Made by a program: the position numbers and the translations under genes
Assembly: GCA_048213135.1 (NCBI GenBank)
Contig: PS015009.1
Span: 2,232,001 to 2,296,000, forward strand
Length of the DNA: 64,000 bases
Source: Reclinomonas americana ATCC 50394
Taxonomy: Eukaryota; Jakobida; Jakobea; Jakobida
Direction of reading: 5' to 3'
The notes under the pieces: generated by a model
Seen by the model: only the letters and a program-made list of their open reading frames with translations
Told to the model about the DNA's origin: nothing
The model's database searches: none
Shown here: piece after piece, positions 33,302-41,837 of the stretch
How positions within the stretch are numbered: the stretch's first letter is position 1
Layout: each line of letters opens with the position of its first letter

Positions 33302-34108
33302 ATGAAAAAACGCCTCTTCACATGGCTGAAAATCCTCATCATTGTTTACTCCGTGATTGGTATTTCACTGTACTACCTGCAGGAAAAATTCCTTTTTCAT
33401 CCTGAAAAGTATCCTGCCGGGCACAAGTACCAGTTTGATATGCCTTTTGAAGAAGTGAACATTGCCATTAACGCGACAGACACTGTGAATATGATCAAAT
33501 TCTTCCCGCGTGACAGTATAAGAAAAGGTGTGGTACTTTATTTCCACGGCAATAAACAAAACATTGAGCGGTATGCCCGTTTTGTTCCGGATTTCACTCA
33601 ACATGGCTATGAAGTGTGGATGGAAGACTATCCCGGCTTCGGAAAAAGCACCGGCGAAAGAACGGAGAAGAAATTGTACGAAGAAGCGATGCAGGTGTAT
33701 ACGATGGCGCAGAGCCACTATCACCCGGATAGTATTATTTTATATGGCAAATCTTTTGGAACCGGTATTGCCTCCTACGTTGCTTCGCAAACGGATTGTA
33801 AAAGACTGGTACTGGAAACCCCTTATTACAGCATACCCGCTTTGTTTAACAGTTACGCTCCCATTTATCCTACCACAAGAATGAGTACGTATAAAATACC
33901 GGTGAATGAATACCTGCAGGAGGTAAAATACCCCATCAGTATTTTTCACGGCACTGATGACGGTGTTATCCCTTACCGGTGTGCAGCTAAATTGAAAAAA
34001 GTATTGAAACCAACCGACGAGTTTATTACTATCGATGAAGGTACGCATCATGATCTGGCCGGTTTTCCTGTGTACAAACGGAAACTCGACAGTTTGCTGA
34101 ATCATTGA
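33302..34108 (+). CDS. Membrane-anchored alpha/beta hydrolase, paralogue
   Basis: A 268-residue protein parallel to the previous one along its whole length: membrane helix WLKILIIVYSVIGISLYYLQ, VVLYFHGNKQNIERY, nucleophile LYGKSFGTG, and catalytic His in DEGTHHDLAGF. Shared blocks EKF-F-PEK and DYxGFGKSTG-RTEK show a tandem duplication. Its TGA stop directly abuts the stop of the convergent oxyR gene (TGATCA). Confidence 0.85.
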   Translation: MKKRLFTWLKILIIVYSVIGISLYYLQEKFLFHPEKYPAGHKYQFDMPFEEVNIAINATDTVNMIKFFPRDSIRKGVVLYFHGNKQNIERYARFVPDFTQHGYEVWMEDYPGFGKSTGERTEKKLYEEAMQVYTMAQSHYHPDSIILYGKSFGTGIASYVASQTDCKRLVLETPYYSIPALFNSYAPIYPTTRMSTYKIPVNEYLQEVKYPISIFHGTDDGVIPYRCAAKLKKVLKPTDEFITIDEGTHHDLAGFPVYKRKLDSLLNH

Positions 34109-35050
34109 TCACTCTTCAATAGGAACTATATTTTTGGGGCTGTTCTTTTTGATCTTGGCAGGGATGGCGTTGACAATCTCCTGTTTAAGCACCTCTACCA
34201 GCCTGCGTTTTGCGAGATTTCGGTGCATGGCGATGCTTACCTCACGCATAGGCGCGGGGGAGCGGAAGTAACGTACCATCTGTTCCTGCCGGGCAGTGAA
34301 ATGGAGTGTAGCCAGTTCGGGAAGTATGGTAATGCCGTCGTTCAGTTCTACCATACGGCGGAGCGTTTCAATACTGCCGGCCTCGTATTCAAAATGACCA
34401 AAACCGGAACTGGTCTTTTGCAGTTCGCACAGGTTAAGTACCTGTGAACGGAAACAATGCCCTTCCTGCAACAGCCATAGTTTATGCGGATCGATGTCTT
34501 TGGCGAGTACATAGTTCTTCTGGTAAACAGCGTTGTTCTTCGATACATAAGCTACCATCTCTTCATAAAACAACACTTCCTCTTTGATCCCCTGTTCGTG
34601 TAGCGGGGTAACCAGCAATGCCGCGTCGATGCGGTTTTCTTTTAACCTTGTAACCAGCGTTTCGGTAGGCAGTTCCTTTACCACCAGTTTTACCTGCGGA
34701 TGTTTTTTAGTGAATTGTTGTACGAAAAGCGGCAGGAGATAAGGCGCCAGGGTAGGGATGATACCCAGGCGCAGTTCACCGGCCACAATAGCTTTCTTAT
34801 CCTGTACGATCTCTTCGATAACTCCCTTTTCGGCCAGTATTTTACGGGCCTGTGCAATGATGGATATTCCCGCTTCGGTAGGTACTACGGGTTGCTTGCT
34901 GCGGTCGAACAAGATCAATCCCAGCTCCGCTTCCAGCTTATGTATCTGCATACTGAGCGTGGGTTGTGTTACAAAGCATTTTTCAGCCGCCCGGGCAAAG
35001 TGCCGGTAACTGTCCACTGCCACCAGGTATTCCAGCTGTACAAAAGTCAT
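34109..35050 (-). CDS. oxyR: OxyR-type LysR transcriptional regulator
   Basis: A 313-residue LysR-family protein. The helix-turn-helix is RHFARAAEKCFVTQPTLSMQ, and the effector domain contains LLQEGHCFRSQVLNLCEL. The two Cys, nine residues apart in GHC..LC, match Cys199 and Cys208 of E. coli OxyR, the peroxide-sensing pair. It is therefore likely to activate peroxide-defence genes. No catalase or peroxidase gene is adjacent. The C-terminal tail is Lys-rich. Confidence 0.9.
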   Translation of the reverse strand: MTFVQLEYLVAVDSYRHFARAAEKCFVTQPTLSMQIHKLEAELGLILFDRSKQPVVPTEAGISIIAQARKILAEKGVIEEIVQDKKAIVAGELRLGIIPTLAPYLLPLFVQQFTKKHPQVKLVVKELPTETLVTRLKENRIDAALLVTPLHEQGIKEEVLFYEEMVAYVSKNNAVYQKNYVLAKDIDPHKLWLLQEGHCFRSQVLNLCELQKTSSGFGHFEYEAGSIETLRRMVELNDGITILPELATLHFTARQEQMVRYFRSPAPMREVSIAMHRNLAKRRLVEVLKQEIVNAIPAKIKKNSPKNIVPIEE

Positions 35051-35228
35051 TAATAGAGTTTGACTATGAAGATATTAATTTTATCGATACAAATTATTGC
35101 CGGTAAAGCTTCAAATTTGTAAATACGCTGGTACAAGTCCGGGGAGGAGTTTAACCCGGAAAAGATATTTATCTCGTAATGGAACCTAAAGTTGAGAGGA
35201 GAGTGACCGTTGCCTTTACCGGTTGCTC
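35051..35228. other. Intergenic region between oxyR and the LD-carboxypeptidase
   Basis: The 178-bp spacer holds one imperfect hairpin: GAGAGTGACCG (35199-35209) pairs with CGGTTGCTCTC (35220-35230) with two mismatches, followed on the + strand by eight T. The right arm overlaps the stop of the LD-carboxypeptidase gene. No gene was found, and no good oxyR promoter was seen. Confidence 0.4.
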
Positions 35229-36143
35229 TCATTTTTTTTCTGACAAAACCGTTTTATTTTTCGTCACCCGGAAGTTGTGCACAACACCCGATTTTAAAGC
35301 GTAGTTTTCTTTACCATGACTTACCGGGAAACCGAAGCATACCGGGTAATCATATTCAGCCACTACATCGCGTATCACTTCTTCAATGGTTTGCCCGAAA
35401 GGTCTTTCCGTATCCTTCATATCGGTGAAGCCGCCAACAACCAGACCGGCGAGTTTATCCAGTTTACCAGTGCGTTTCAATTGGTACAACATACGATCGG
35501 TGCTGTAAATGTATTCGCCGGTGTCTTCTATAAAAAGAATTTTTCCTTTTGTCTGCAAGTCAGATGCTGTACCGCAGAGATGGGAGAGCAGTGCCAGGTT
35601 GCCGCCCACCAGCTGACCGGTGGCCTCGCCTTTCCTGTTGAATGGATGCGGGCTGGCGGAGTAAGATAACCGTTTGCCTGTAATGGCCTTTCGGAGCGAC
35701 TGTACAAATTCGTTTTCGTAGCCGCCGTCGTTAAAAGCCGCGGCCATAGGGGCGTGCAGCGTGGCTATGTCGTACTTCGTATGTATATGTGCGTGAAGCA
35801 CGGTAATATCGCTGAACCCGATGATCCATTTCGGGCGCTTCCTGAATTTTTTAAAATCCAGCCCGTCAATGATACGCCCGACGCCATAACCGCCACGTCC
35901 GCAGAGTATGGCCTGGATGCCGTCATCGTCCAGCATGGCCTGGAGTTCATCCCGCCGGTCCTCGTCGGAACCCGAAAAATAATTGCCGGAGCCGCTGCCC
36001 AGTGTCTTACCCACCATTACCTGGAACCCCCACTGCTGGAGGATTTCAATGCAGGTGGCCGCTTTGTCGGCTGCCATATAACCGGCGGGGCAGGTAATGC
36101 CAATGGTGTCGCCTTTTTTAAGATAGGGAGGTGTCCTGTTCAT
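35229..36143 (-). CDS. LD-carboxypeptidase (peptidase S66)
   Basis: A 304-residue S66 peptidase, which cleaves the D-Ala-type terminal residue from murein tetrapeptides in the cytoplasm. LKKGDTIGITCPAGYM at the N-terminus, LCGRGGYGVGRIIDGLDF, the nucleophile loop IIGFSDITVLHAH, and the FIEDTGEYIYSTDRM block are typical. I start at ATG 36143 (MNRTPPYLKKGD); the frame runs further upstream but that part is Arg/Lys-rich and overlaps the divergent promoter region. It is paralogous to the gene at 39478. Confidence 0.9.
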   Translation of the reverse strand: MNRTPPYLKKGDTIGITCPAGYMAADKAATCIEILQQWGFQVMVGKTLGSGSGNYFSGSDEDRRDELQAMLDDDGIQAILCGRGGYGVGRIIDGLDFKKFRKRPKWIIGFSDITVLHAHIHTKYDIATLHAPMAAAFNDGGYENEFVQSLRKAITGKRLSYSASPHPFNRKGEATGQLVGGNLALLSHLCGTASDLQTKGKILFIEDTGEYIYSTDRMLYQLKRTGKLDKLAGLVVGGFTDMKDTERPFGQTIEEVIRDVVAEYDYPVCFGFPVSHGKENYALKSGVVHNFRVTKNKTVLSEKK

Positions 36144-36222
36144 AAGTTCTGCTGCTGCCGGGCCCTGTACAGGCTTCTGTGGCACTTTTTTTGTTAAATT
36201 TACTGGCACAAAACTACCGCTT

Positions 36223-39200
36223 ATGCGCCTGCTGCTCTTTTGTCTTATCATCATGCCCTTTACCGGCATAGCTCAAAAATACAAGGAAAAGAACAATCAG
36301 CCGAACAGGCCAACAGCGCCCTGTACGCTCCCGGGTATGTTGCCCCAAACGGCCATCGCTGTTTGCGGTACCATGGATTTCAAACAAAACAGTGTTGCGC
36401 ACTGCGACGGGCAAACCATCAATACCAACAGCACCTGCGCTGGCGGCGGAACATCAAGGGATTCCTACTGGTACAAATTCCGTTGTTATACGGCAGGCTC
36501 GCTGGGTTTTCTCATTAAGCCCGATGTATTGTCTGATGACTACGACTGGGAACTGTTTGATGTTACCGGCATTGCCGATCTTGACCAGGTATATACGAAT
36601 GAAAGCCTGATGGTCTCTCTCAACCTGTGCGGAAGTCCCAACGGTGTTACCGGTTGCCGCTCCGATGGTATTACCAACGTGAACTGCGGCGGCGCTACCA
36701 ACCTCATCAACAAACTGGCCGACCTACAGCTGAATCATGATTACCTGCTGATGGTAACCAACTGGTCCACATCAGGCACGGGTTATACGCTCAGCTTTTC
36801 CGGCGGCACCGCGGTTATTACAGAAAATATTCCACCGGTGATCAGTAATGTTCAGACCGCGGGCTGTAACAGCAGCAAATTGAAAGTTACTTTCTCAAAA
36901 GATATTAAATGTTCAACAGTGAGTTTGGATGGCAGCGAATTCACCGTTCTGCCTGCCGGTCCGGCTGTAACCAGTGTCAATTCCGGTTGTGCTGCGGGGT
37001 TCTCGTCTATCACCAACCTGGAAGTTAACCTCGCATCGGCACTGACCCCGGGTAATTATAGCCTGCGGGTAGGCAAAGGAAGCGTAGACAATAATACCTT
37101 CTCCGATGTTTGTGATGTTTTTATCGCAGACGGATTCGATATACCTTTTGTAGTGGGACCGGTGCCACCAACTACGGTTACGGGAGTAACCTATTCCGGT
37201 TGTGCGCCCACCGTACTGGATGTGCAGCTGAGCCGCCCGATATTTTGTAACAGCATTTCCGCCGATGGCAGTGAATTTGCCATTACACCCGGTACTCCCA
37301 CGCCCCCTGTCATCCTTTCCGCACAATATACCTGCGCTAACGGCGGAACGCCCAGCGTAAGGCTTACGCTTCAGAATCCTTTAATGCATGGTAATTACCA
37401 GCTGGCACTGAAAGATGGTACAGATGGCAATGGTCTTGTGGATACCTGTGGCAGGGCGCTGGCCAATGGCAATGCCTATAATCTTATCATTCCGCAAACC
37501 ACCGTTGCGCCTGTTATACAATCTGTAGGTTTTGATGAATGTCATCCCGATCAGCTCGTACTGAATTTTGATAAAGCGGTAGCCTGTGGTACACTGTCAC
37601 CAGTAAGTGGCACAGAATTCGTCATCACCCCGGGAACATGGACTGTTAATACCCTTATCACCAACTGCACCGGCGTGTATACCAAACAGGTGACCCTCCT
37701 GCTGCAAAATCCTTTGCCGGGTGGTAACTATACGGTAAATATTAATGGTGGTACAGACGGTACTACCATCGCGGATACCTGCTATGCATTCACAGCACCG
37801 GGGTATAATTTCCCGTTTACCGCCACGCAGGCACCAGCTCCCATATTTGATTCGGTACAATTTGATAAATGCGAACCTTCTTCCGTAAAACTGTTTTACA
37901 GCCACCCTATCCGTTGCAGCAGTATTGCTCCCGATGGTAGTGACTATACCGTTACCGGTGCCTCAGGCGTTACCGTTACTGCGGCCAGTACAGATCCCGC
38001 TACCTGTGGCGCGGGTTATACGCGTTGGGTGACGCTGCAATTTTCTCAGCCCATCACCGTGCCTGGTAATTACCTGGTGCATAACGGTATGGGTTCCGAT
38101 GGTTCCGGGGTGATTGATACCTGCGGCGCTTCGCAGAACACAACCGAAACCATTGGCTTTACTACGCTGGGAAAACCATCGGCGGGCTTTATATCTGTAG
38201 TACAATGGGGTTGTGAGAAAGATACCATCACCTTCTCCCACTCCGGCGGTAACGGGGTCAACTCATGGGAATGGGTGTTCAGCGACGGCTCTACGGCATC
38301 CGGACAAACCGTAACGCGTACATTCCCCATCACATCCGCCACCATCACAGCGCAACTGATGATATCCAACGGAACCTGCGGCGACACACATGTTGAGACC
38401 ATCACCCTGGGCAATACTTTTGCACCCGCATTCAGCAAGTTACCAAAGGATACCGCCTGTTTGAATGAACCTGTTGCCTTTACGGATGAGTCGGTAGGCT
38501 CAGGGCTGCAATACCTGTGGGATTTTGGCGATGGCTCACCACAATCGCCGGGGCAGAATGTACCGCCGCATATCTATACCAATCCGGGTGTTTATATCAT
38601 CCAGCTCATTGTATCTGACAGTCACGGTTGTAAGGATACCGCCAGCAGTAAACTTTTTGTGGCAGACAGGGCCAAAGTAGATTTCACAGGACTGCAACCG
38701 CAATACTGTACCGATAAAACGATCACGCTCTACCGGGTGATCAGTCCCAATATCATTTCCTATACCTGGAACAATGGCAATGGTCTTACACTCGATAACC
38801 GCACCTTTGTGCAGTTCAGTTATCCCAATGAAGGTGTATATACCATTACGCTGACCGCTAATGATAAATATTGCACACCGGCACAAATGAGCAAGACGGT
38901 GGCAATTTACAAAACGCCGGTACTGGACCTGGGCAGGGATACCGTTCTTTGTCCCGCCTCCCCTTTATTGCTGGGCGTACCACCCACCAGCGGCTATGCT
39001 TATTACTGGAATACCGGCGCCATTACTTCGCAGGTACTAACGGATATCTTTACACGCTACTATAAACTCACTGTCGATAACCATGGCTGTAAAGCGGAAA
39101 GTGATATCAATGTCAAGGTACTGCCCGCCTGCCTTATCAAAGTGCCTACGGCCTTTACGCCTAATAACGACGGTATCAATGATCAGCTGAAAGCAGTGAA

Positions 39201-39408
39201 TGCCGACCTGGCCACTAATTTCTCGCTGCAGGTATTCAACCGTATGGGCCAGGCCATGTTCAAAACCAATAACCCGCTGGAAGGATGGGACGGTATATTT
39301 AAAGGCAATCCTGCTGATGCGGGTACTTATGTATGGCAGCTTCGTTATACCGATCCCTGGTCGGGTAAGGATGTGTTTGAAAAAGGGACGAGTATCCTTA
39401 TACGATGA
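36223..39408 (+). CDS. Large surface protein with PKD domains and gliding-motility C-terminal domain
   Basis: A 1061-residue secreted protein. It has a signal peptide (LLLFCLIIMPFTGIAQ), a first domain of about 190 residues, then four homologous modules of about 100 residues each (about 205-630) with the pattern xxCxxxxLxVxFSxxIxCxxxxxDGSEF and an ending DGTDGNGLVDTC. Two PKD-like domains follow (NSWEWVFSDGS; LWDFGDGSPQSPG). The C-terminus VPTAFTPNNDGINDQLKAVN to the end is the gliding-motility-associated (CHU_C/type B) sorting domain used by the type IX system. It is probably an adhesin-like surface protein. Confidence 0.85.
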   Translation: MRLLLFCLIIMPFTGIAQKYKEKNNQPNRPTAPCTLPGMLPQTAIAVCGTMDFKQNSVAHCDGQTINTNSTCAGGGTSRDSYWYKFRCYTAGSLGFLIKPDVLSDDYDWELFDVTGIADLDQVYTNESLMVSLNLCGSPNGVTGCRSDGITNVNCGGATNLINKLADLQLNHDYLLMVTNWSTSGTGYTLSFSGGTAVITENIPPVISNVQTAGCNSSKLKVTFSKDIKCSTVSLDGSEFTVLPAGPAVTSVNSGCAAGFSSITNLEVNLASALTPGNYSLRVGKGSVDNNTFSDVCDVFIADGFDIPFVVGPVPPTTVTGVTYSGCAPTVLDVQLSRPIFCNSISADGSEFAITPGTPTPPVILSAQYTCANGGTPSVRLTLQNPLMHGNYQLALKDGTDGNGLVDTCGRALANGNAYNLIIPQTTVAPVIQSVGFDECHPDQLVLNFDKAVACGTLSPVSGTEFVITPGTWTVNTLITNCTGVYTKQVTLLLQNPLPGGNYTVNINGGTDGTTIADTCYAFTAPGYNFPFTATQAPAPIFDSVQFDKCEPSSVKLFYSHPIRCSSIAPDGSDYTVTGASGVTVTAASTDPATCGAGYTRWVTLQFSQPITVPGNYLVHNGMGSDGSGVIDTCGASQNTTETIGFTTLGKPSAGFISVVQWGCEKDTITFSHSGGNGVNSWEWVFSDGSTASGQTVTRTFPITSATITAQLMISNGTCGDTHVETITLGNTFAPAFSKLPKDTACLNEPVAFTDESVGSGLQYLWDFGDGSPQSPGQNVPPHIYTNPGVYIIQLIVSDSHGCKDTASSKLFVADRAKVDFTGLQPQYCTDKTITLYRVISPNIISYTWNNGNGLTLDNRTFVQFSYPNEGVYTITLTANDKYCTPAQMSKTVAIYKTPVLDLGRDTVLCPASPLLLGVPPTSGYAYYWNTGAITSQVLTDIFTRYYKLTVDNHGCKAESDINVKVLPACLIKVPTAFTPNNDGINDQLKAVNADLATNFSLQVFNRMGQAMFKTNNPLEGWDGIFKGNPADAGTYVWQLRYTDPWSGKDVFEKGTSILIR

Positions 39409-39425
39409 CCTGATCTTTATCAATA

Positions 39426-39463
39426 AAAAAGCGCCGCATAACTAAATGATGCGGCGCTTTTTA
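39426..39463. terminator. Bidirectional terminator
   Basis: AAAAAGCGCCGCAT pairs with ATGCGGCGCTTTTT around a 9-base loop (AACTAAATG), with A and T runs on the flanks so it can stop both converging genes. It lies between the surface protein and the second LD-carboxypeptidase. Confidence 0.88.
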
Positions 39464-39477
39464 TATCCGTGATGTGG

Positions 39478-40506
39478 TTATCGTGCTTCGCTCAGCCGGC
39501 ATTCATTCAGGTGAACGCCGAGGGTATGTACCATGCCGCATTTAATGGCGAAATTATTTTTCTGGTGTCCCACAGGAAAATCGAAACATACCGGGAAGCT
39601 GTATTCCTTTACTTTATCGAGTACGATCTGTTCCAATGTTTGACCAAACTCTTCACCTTCATCATCTTTTTTGATCTTGAAGCCGCCCACAATAAGACCG
39701 ATCAGTTTGTCGAGTTTACCGCTTCGTTTCAGGTTCCAGAACATACGATCGATACTGTACAGGTATTCCCCGGTGTCTTCTACAAAAAGGATCTTTCCTT
39801 TGGTATTCAGATCGCTCTTACTGCCTGCCAGTGTCTCCAGTGTTTTCAGGTTACCGCCTACCAGTTCGCCTGTGGCGAGTCCCGTCCTGTTATTGGGGTT
39901 GGGAGCGAAAGTATACCGCATCTTTTCACCGGTGATGCACTGGCGGATGGAATCAATCGTTTCTATTTGTATGGGCTCCGCCTTGCTCCAGTCGGATGGA
40001 AAACTGTTGCACATTTTGGAATGAATGGTCATGATGCCCTGGTTGCGGTTGATGTGGGAATGCAGCACGGTAACATCACTAAAGCCGATGAGCCATTTGG
40101 GTTTGTCGGAAAATTTTTTAAAACTGAGCTGGTCGATGATGCGGATGGCGCCATACCCGCCCCGGGCGCAGAGTATAGCTTTAATGTCCTTATCATCCAG
40201 CATTTCCTGCATGTCGGTGAGCCTTTCCGCGTCGGTACCTCCAAACGTAAAGTTCCTTTTACCTACGGTGGAGCCGGTCACGACATTAAACCCCCATTCT
40301 TTCAGTTTACTTACAGCCGGCTGAATATCCTCATTCGTAATATAGCCCGCCGGGCAGGTGATGCCAATGGTATCTCCCGCTTTTAAAAAAGGCGGCGCAA
40401 TGAGCGGGCCTTCATTAGAAATATATTGCGACGGCGACTCTTTGGCCAGCGCCTTCATAGCTGCTCCGCTGGCGAGAACAGATGCGAGAAATTTCTTACG
40501 TTCCAT
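39478..40506 (-). CDS. LD-carboxypeptidase (peptidase S66) with N-terminal export-like leader
   Basis: A 342-residue S66 peptidase, paralogue of the one at 35229. LKAGDTIGITCPAGYI, LCARGGYGAIRIIDQLSF, nucleophile loop LIGFSDVTVLHSH and FVEDTGEYLYSIDRM are conserved. The N-terminus MERKKFLASVLASGAAMKA resembles a Tat-type leader (RK instead of RR), so it may be exported, unlike the cytoplasmic enzyme. That localisation is inference. Confidence 0.9.
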   Translation of the reverse strand: MERKKFLASVLASGAAMKALAKESPSQYISNEGPLIAPPFLKAGDTIGITCPAGYITNEDIQPAVSKLKEWGFNVVTGSTVGKRNFTFGGTDAERLTDMQEMLDDKDIKAILCARGGYGAIRIIDQLSFKKFSDKPKWLIGFSDVTVLHSHINRNQGIMTIHSKMCNSFPSDWSKAEPIQIETIDSIRQCITGEKMRYTFAPNPNNRTGLATGELVGGNLKTLETLAGSKSDLNTKGKILFVEDTGEYLYSIDRMFWNLKRSGKLDKLIGLIVGGFKIKKDDEGEEFGQTLEQIVLDKVKEYSFPVCFDFPVGHQKNNFAIKCGMVHTLGVHLNECRLSEAR

Positions 40507-40644
40507 AATTACTGGTTGATGGAAAGGGAAGATAGCGCTTCTTCATGGAAAATTTCTTTTCTCTTCCCAACCCGGGGCTTTATTCGTACGTCATGGTGTA
40601 TGGTAAGCATGCCTGCCTTTCATTCTTTATCTTAAAAAAATATT

Positions 40645-41229
40645 ATGATAACCTTATACAGTAAAACGATAGTGCTTTTCTCCCTGCTCACTAATATTGT
40701 GGTGCAGGAAGTACCGAAAGGCTGGACCAAGGCCGGCAGTATGGCGGCTAAATACGAAACCGGAACGGTTGCAGATAAGCACCTCGGCAGCCAGGTGGCT
40801 TACCTGCGATCGGTTGATGATGAGATCAACGGTTTTGGTACACTCATGCAGCAATTCAGTGCCGGTGTATACAAAGGAAAGCGGCTCCGGCTGTCCGGGT
40901 GGATGAAAGCGGAACAGGTGAAACAATCTGCCGGGTTCTGGATGCGGATTGACCAGAACGGCACCAGTTCATCACTGGCCTTTGATAATATGTCGAAACG
41001 CCCTGTGAAGGGAGATGCGGAATGGACCAGGTATGAAATTGTGCTGGATGTGCCCGAGAACGCGGACCTGGTTTCTTTCGGGGCCTTGCTTACCGGAACC
41101 GGCCAGGTGTGGATCGATAACCTGAGGTTTGATGTGGTAGATAACTCAGTACCCACAACTGCACCAACGGCGCCAATCATGAGCCGGTCATACCCCCAGG
41201 GGCCGGTCAACCTCAATTTTCAGCAATGA
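40645..41229 (+). CDS. Carbohydrate-binding-like beta-sandwich protein
   Basis: A 194-residue protein. FGTLMQQFSAGVYKGKRLRL, SGWMKAEQVKQSAGFWMRID, WTRYEIVLDVPENADLVSFG and GTGQVWIDNLRFDVV match a beta-sandwich module I know as a stand-alone protein or fused to AraC-type regulators. The N-terminus has a weak hydrophobic stretch (TIVLFSLLTNIVV). Ligand and role are unknown. It precedes the ECF sigma gene by 47 bp. Confidence 0.7.
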   Translation: MITLYSKTIVLFSLLTNIVVQEVPKGWTKAGSMAAKYETGTVADKHLGSQVAYLRSVDDEINGFGTLMQQFSAGVYKGKRLRLSGWMKAEQVKQSAGFWMRIDQNGTSSSLAFDNMSKRPVKGDAEWTRYEIVLDVPENADLVSFGALLTGTGQVWIDNLRFDVVDNSVPTTAPTAPIMSRSYPQGPVNLNFQQ

Positions 41230-41276
41230 TATTGAAGGATAGATCATAATTTTAAAACCATACCACCGGTCCACTC

Positions 41277-41837
41277 TTGATACCAGTTTCCCCACATATC
41301 GTTGAAGGTTGTAAAAATGGCGACCGTCTCTGCCAGCACCGGCTGTACGACCATTGCTATGAAGATATGCTGAAACTCTGCCAGGGTTATTGTTTTCAGA
41401 AGGAAGACGCAGGTGGTTTGTACAACACAGCGATGCTGAAAGTCTTCAGCAGTATACATACCTGCCGGGAAACAGCATCGCTGATGGGCTGGATCAGGCG
41501 CATCGTTGTCAATACCTGTATCGACCATTGCCGCCGGCAGGTAAAACCGGCGATGCATCCTGCGGGCGAACCCAGGGAGGAAGATGTGATGATATCTCCG
41601 GAAGTGTATGGTAAAATATCAGCGGAAGAAACCCTGCAACTGGTAAAGGAACTGCCGGTGAATACTGGACTTGTTTTTAACCTGTTTGTGATAGAAGGCT
41701 ACAGTCATGAAGAGATAGGTGAACTGCTGGGTATTGCCGCAGGTACTTCCAAATGGCACCTGAACGAGGCCCGCCGCCTGCTGAAACAAAAACTGGAATT
41801 ATTGTACCAAACAAAAAAGTACTCTTATGTCAGTTAA
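41277..41837 (+). CDS. ECF-type RNA polymerase sigma factor
   Basis: A 186-residue sigma-70 family protein. Region 2 is present as YEDMLKLCQGYCFQKEDAGG and MGWIRRIVVNTCIDHCRR; region 4 is VFNLFVIEGYSHEEIGELLG followed by AAGTSKWHLNEARRLLKQKL. The start appears to be TTG at 41277, since the only near ATG is out of frame. Its 3' end overlaps the next gene by 11 bp, so the two are translationally coupled and the partner probably regulates it. Confidence 0.87.
   Translation: MIPVSPHIVEGCKNGDRLCQHRLYDHCYEDMLKLCQGYCFQKEDAGGLYNTAMLKVFSSIHTCRETASLMGWIRRIVVNTCIDHCRRQVKPAMHPAGEPREEDVMISPEVYGKISAEETLQLVKELPVNTGLVFNLFVIEGYSHEEIGELLGIAAGTSKWHLNEARRLLKQKLELLYQTKKYSYVS

Noticed and set aside
36143-36269. 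42-residue N-terminal extension of the first LD-carboxypeptidase
   Set aside because: The extension is rich in Arg and Lys, overlaps the start of the divergent surface-protein gene, and the ATG at 36143 lies just before the conserved domain.
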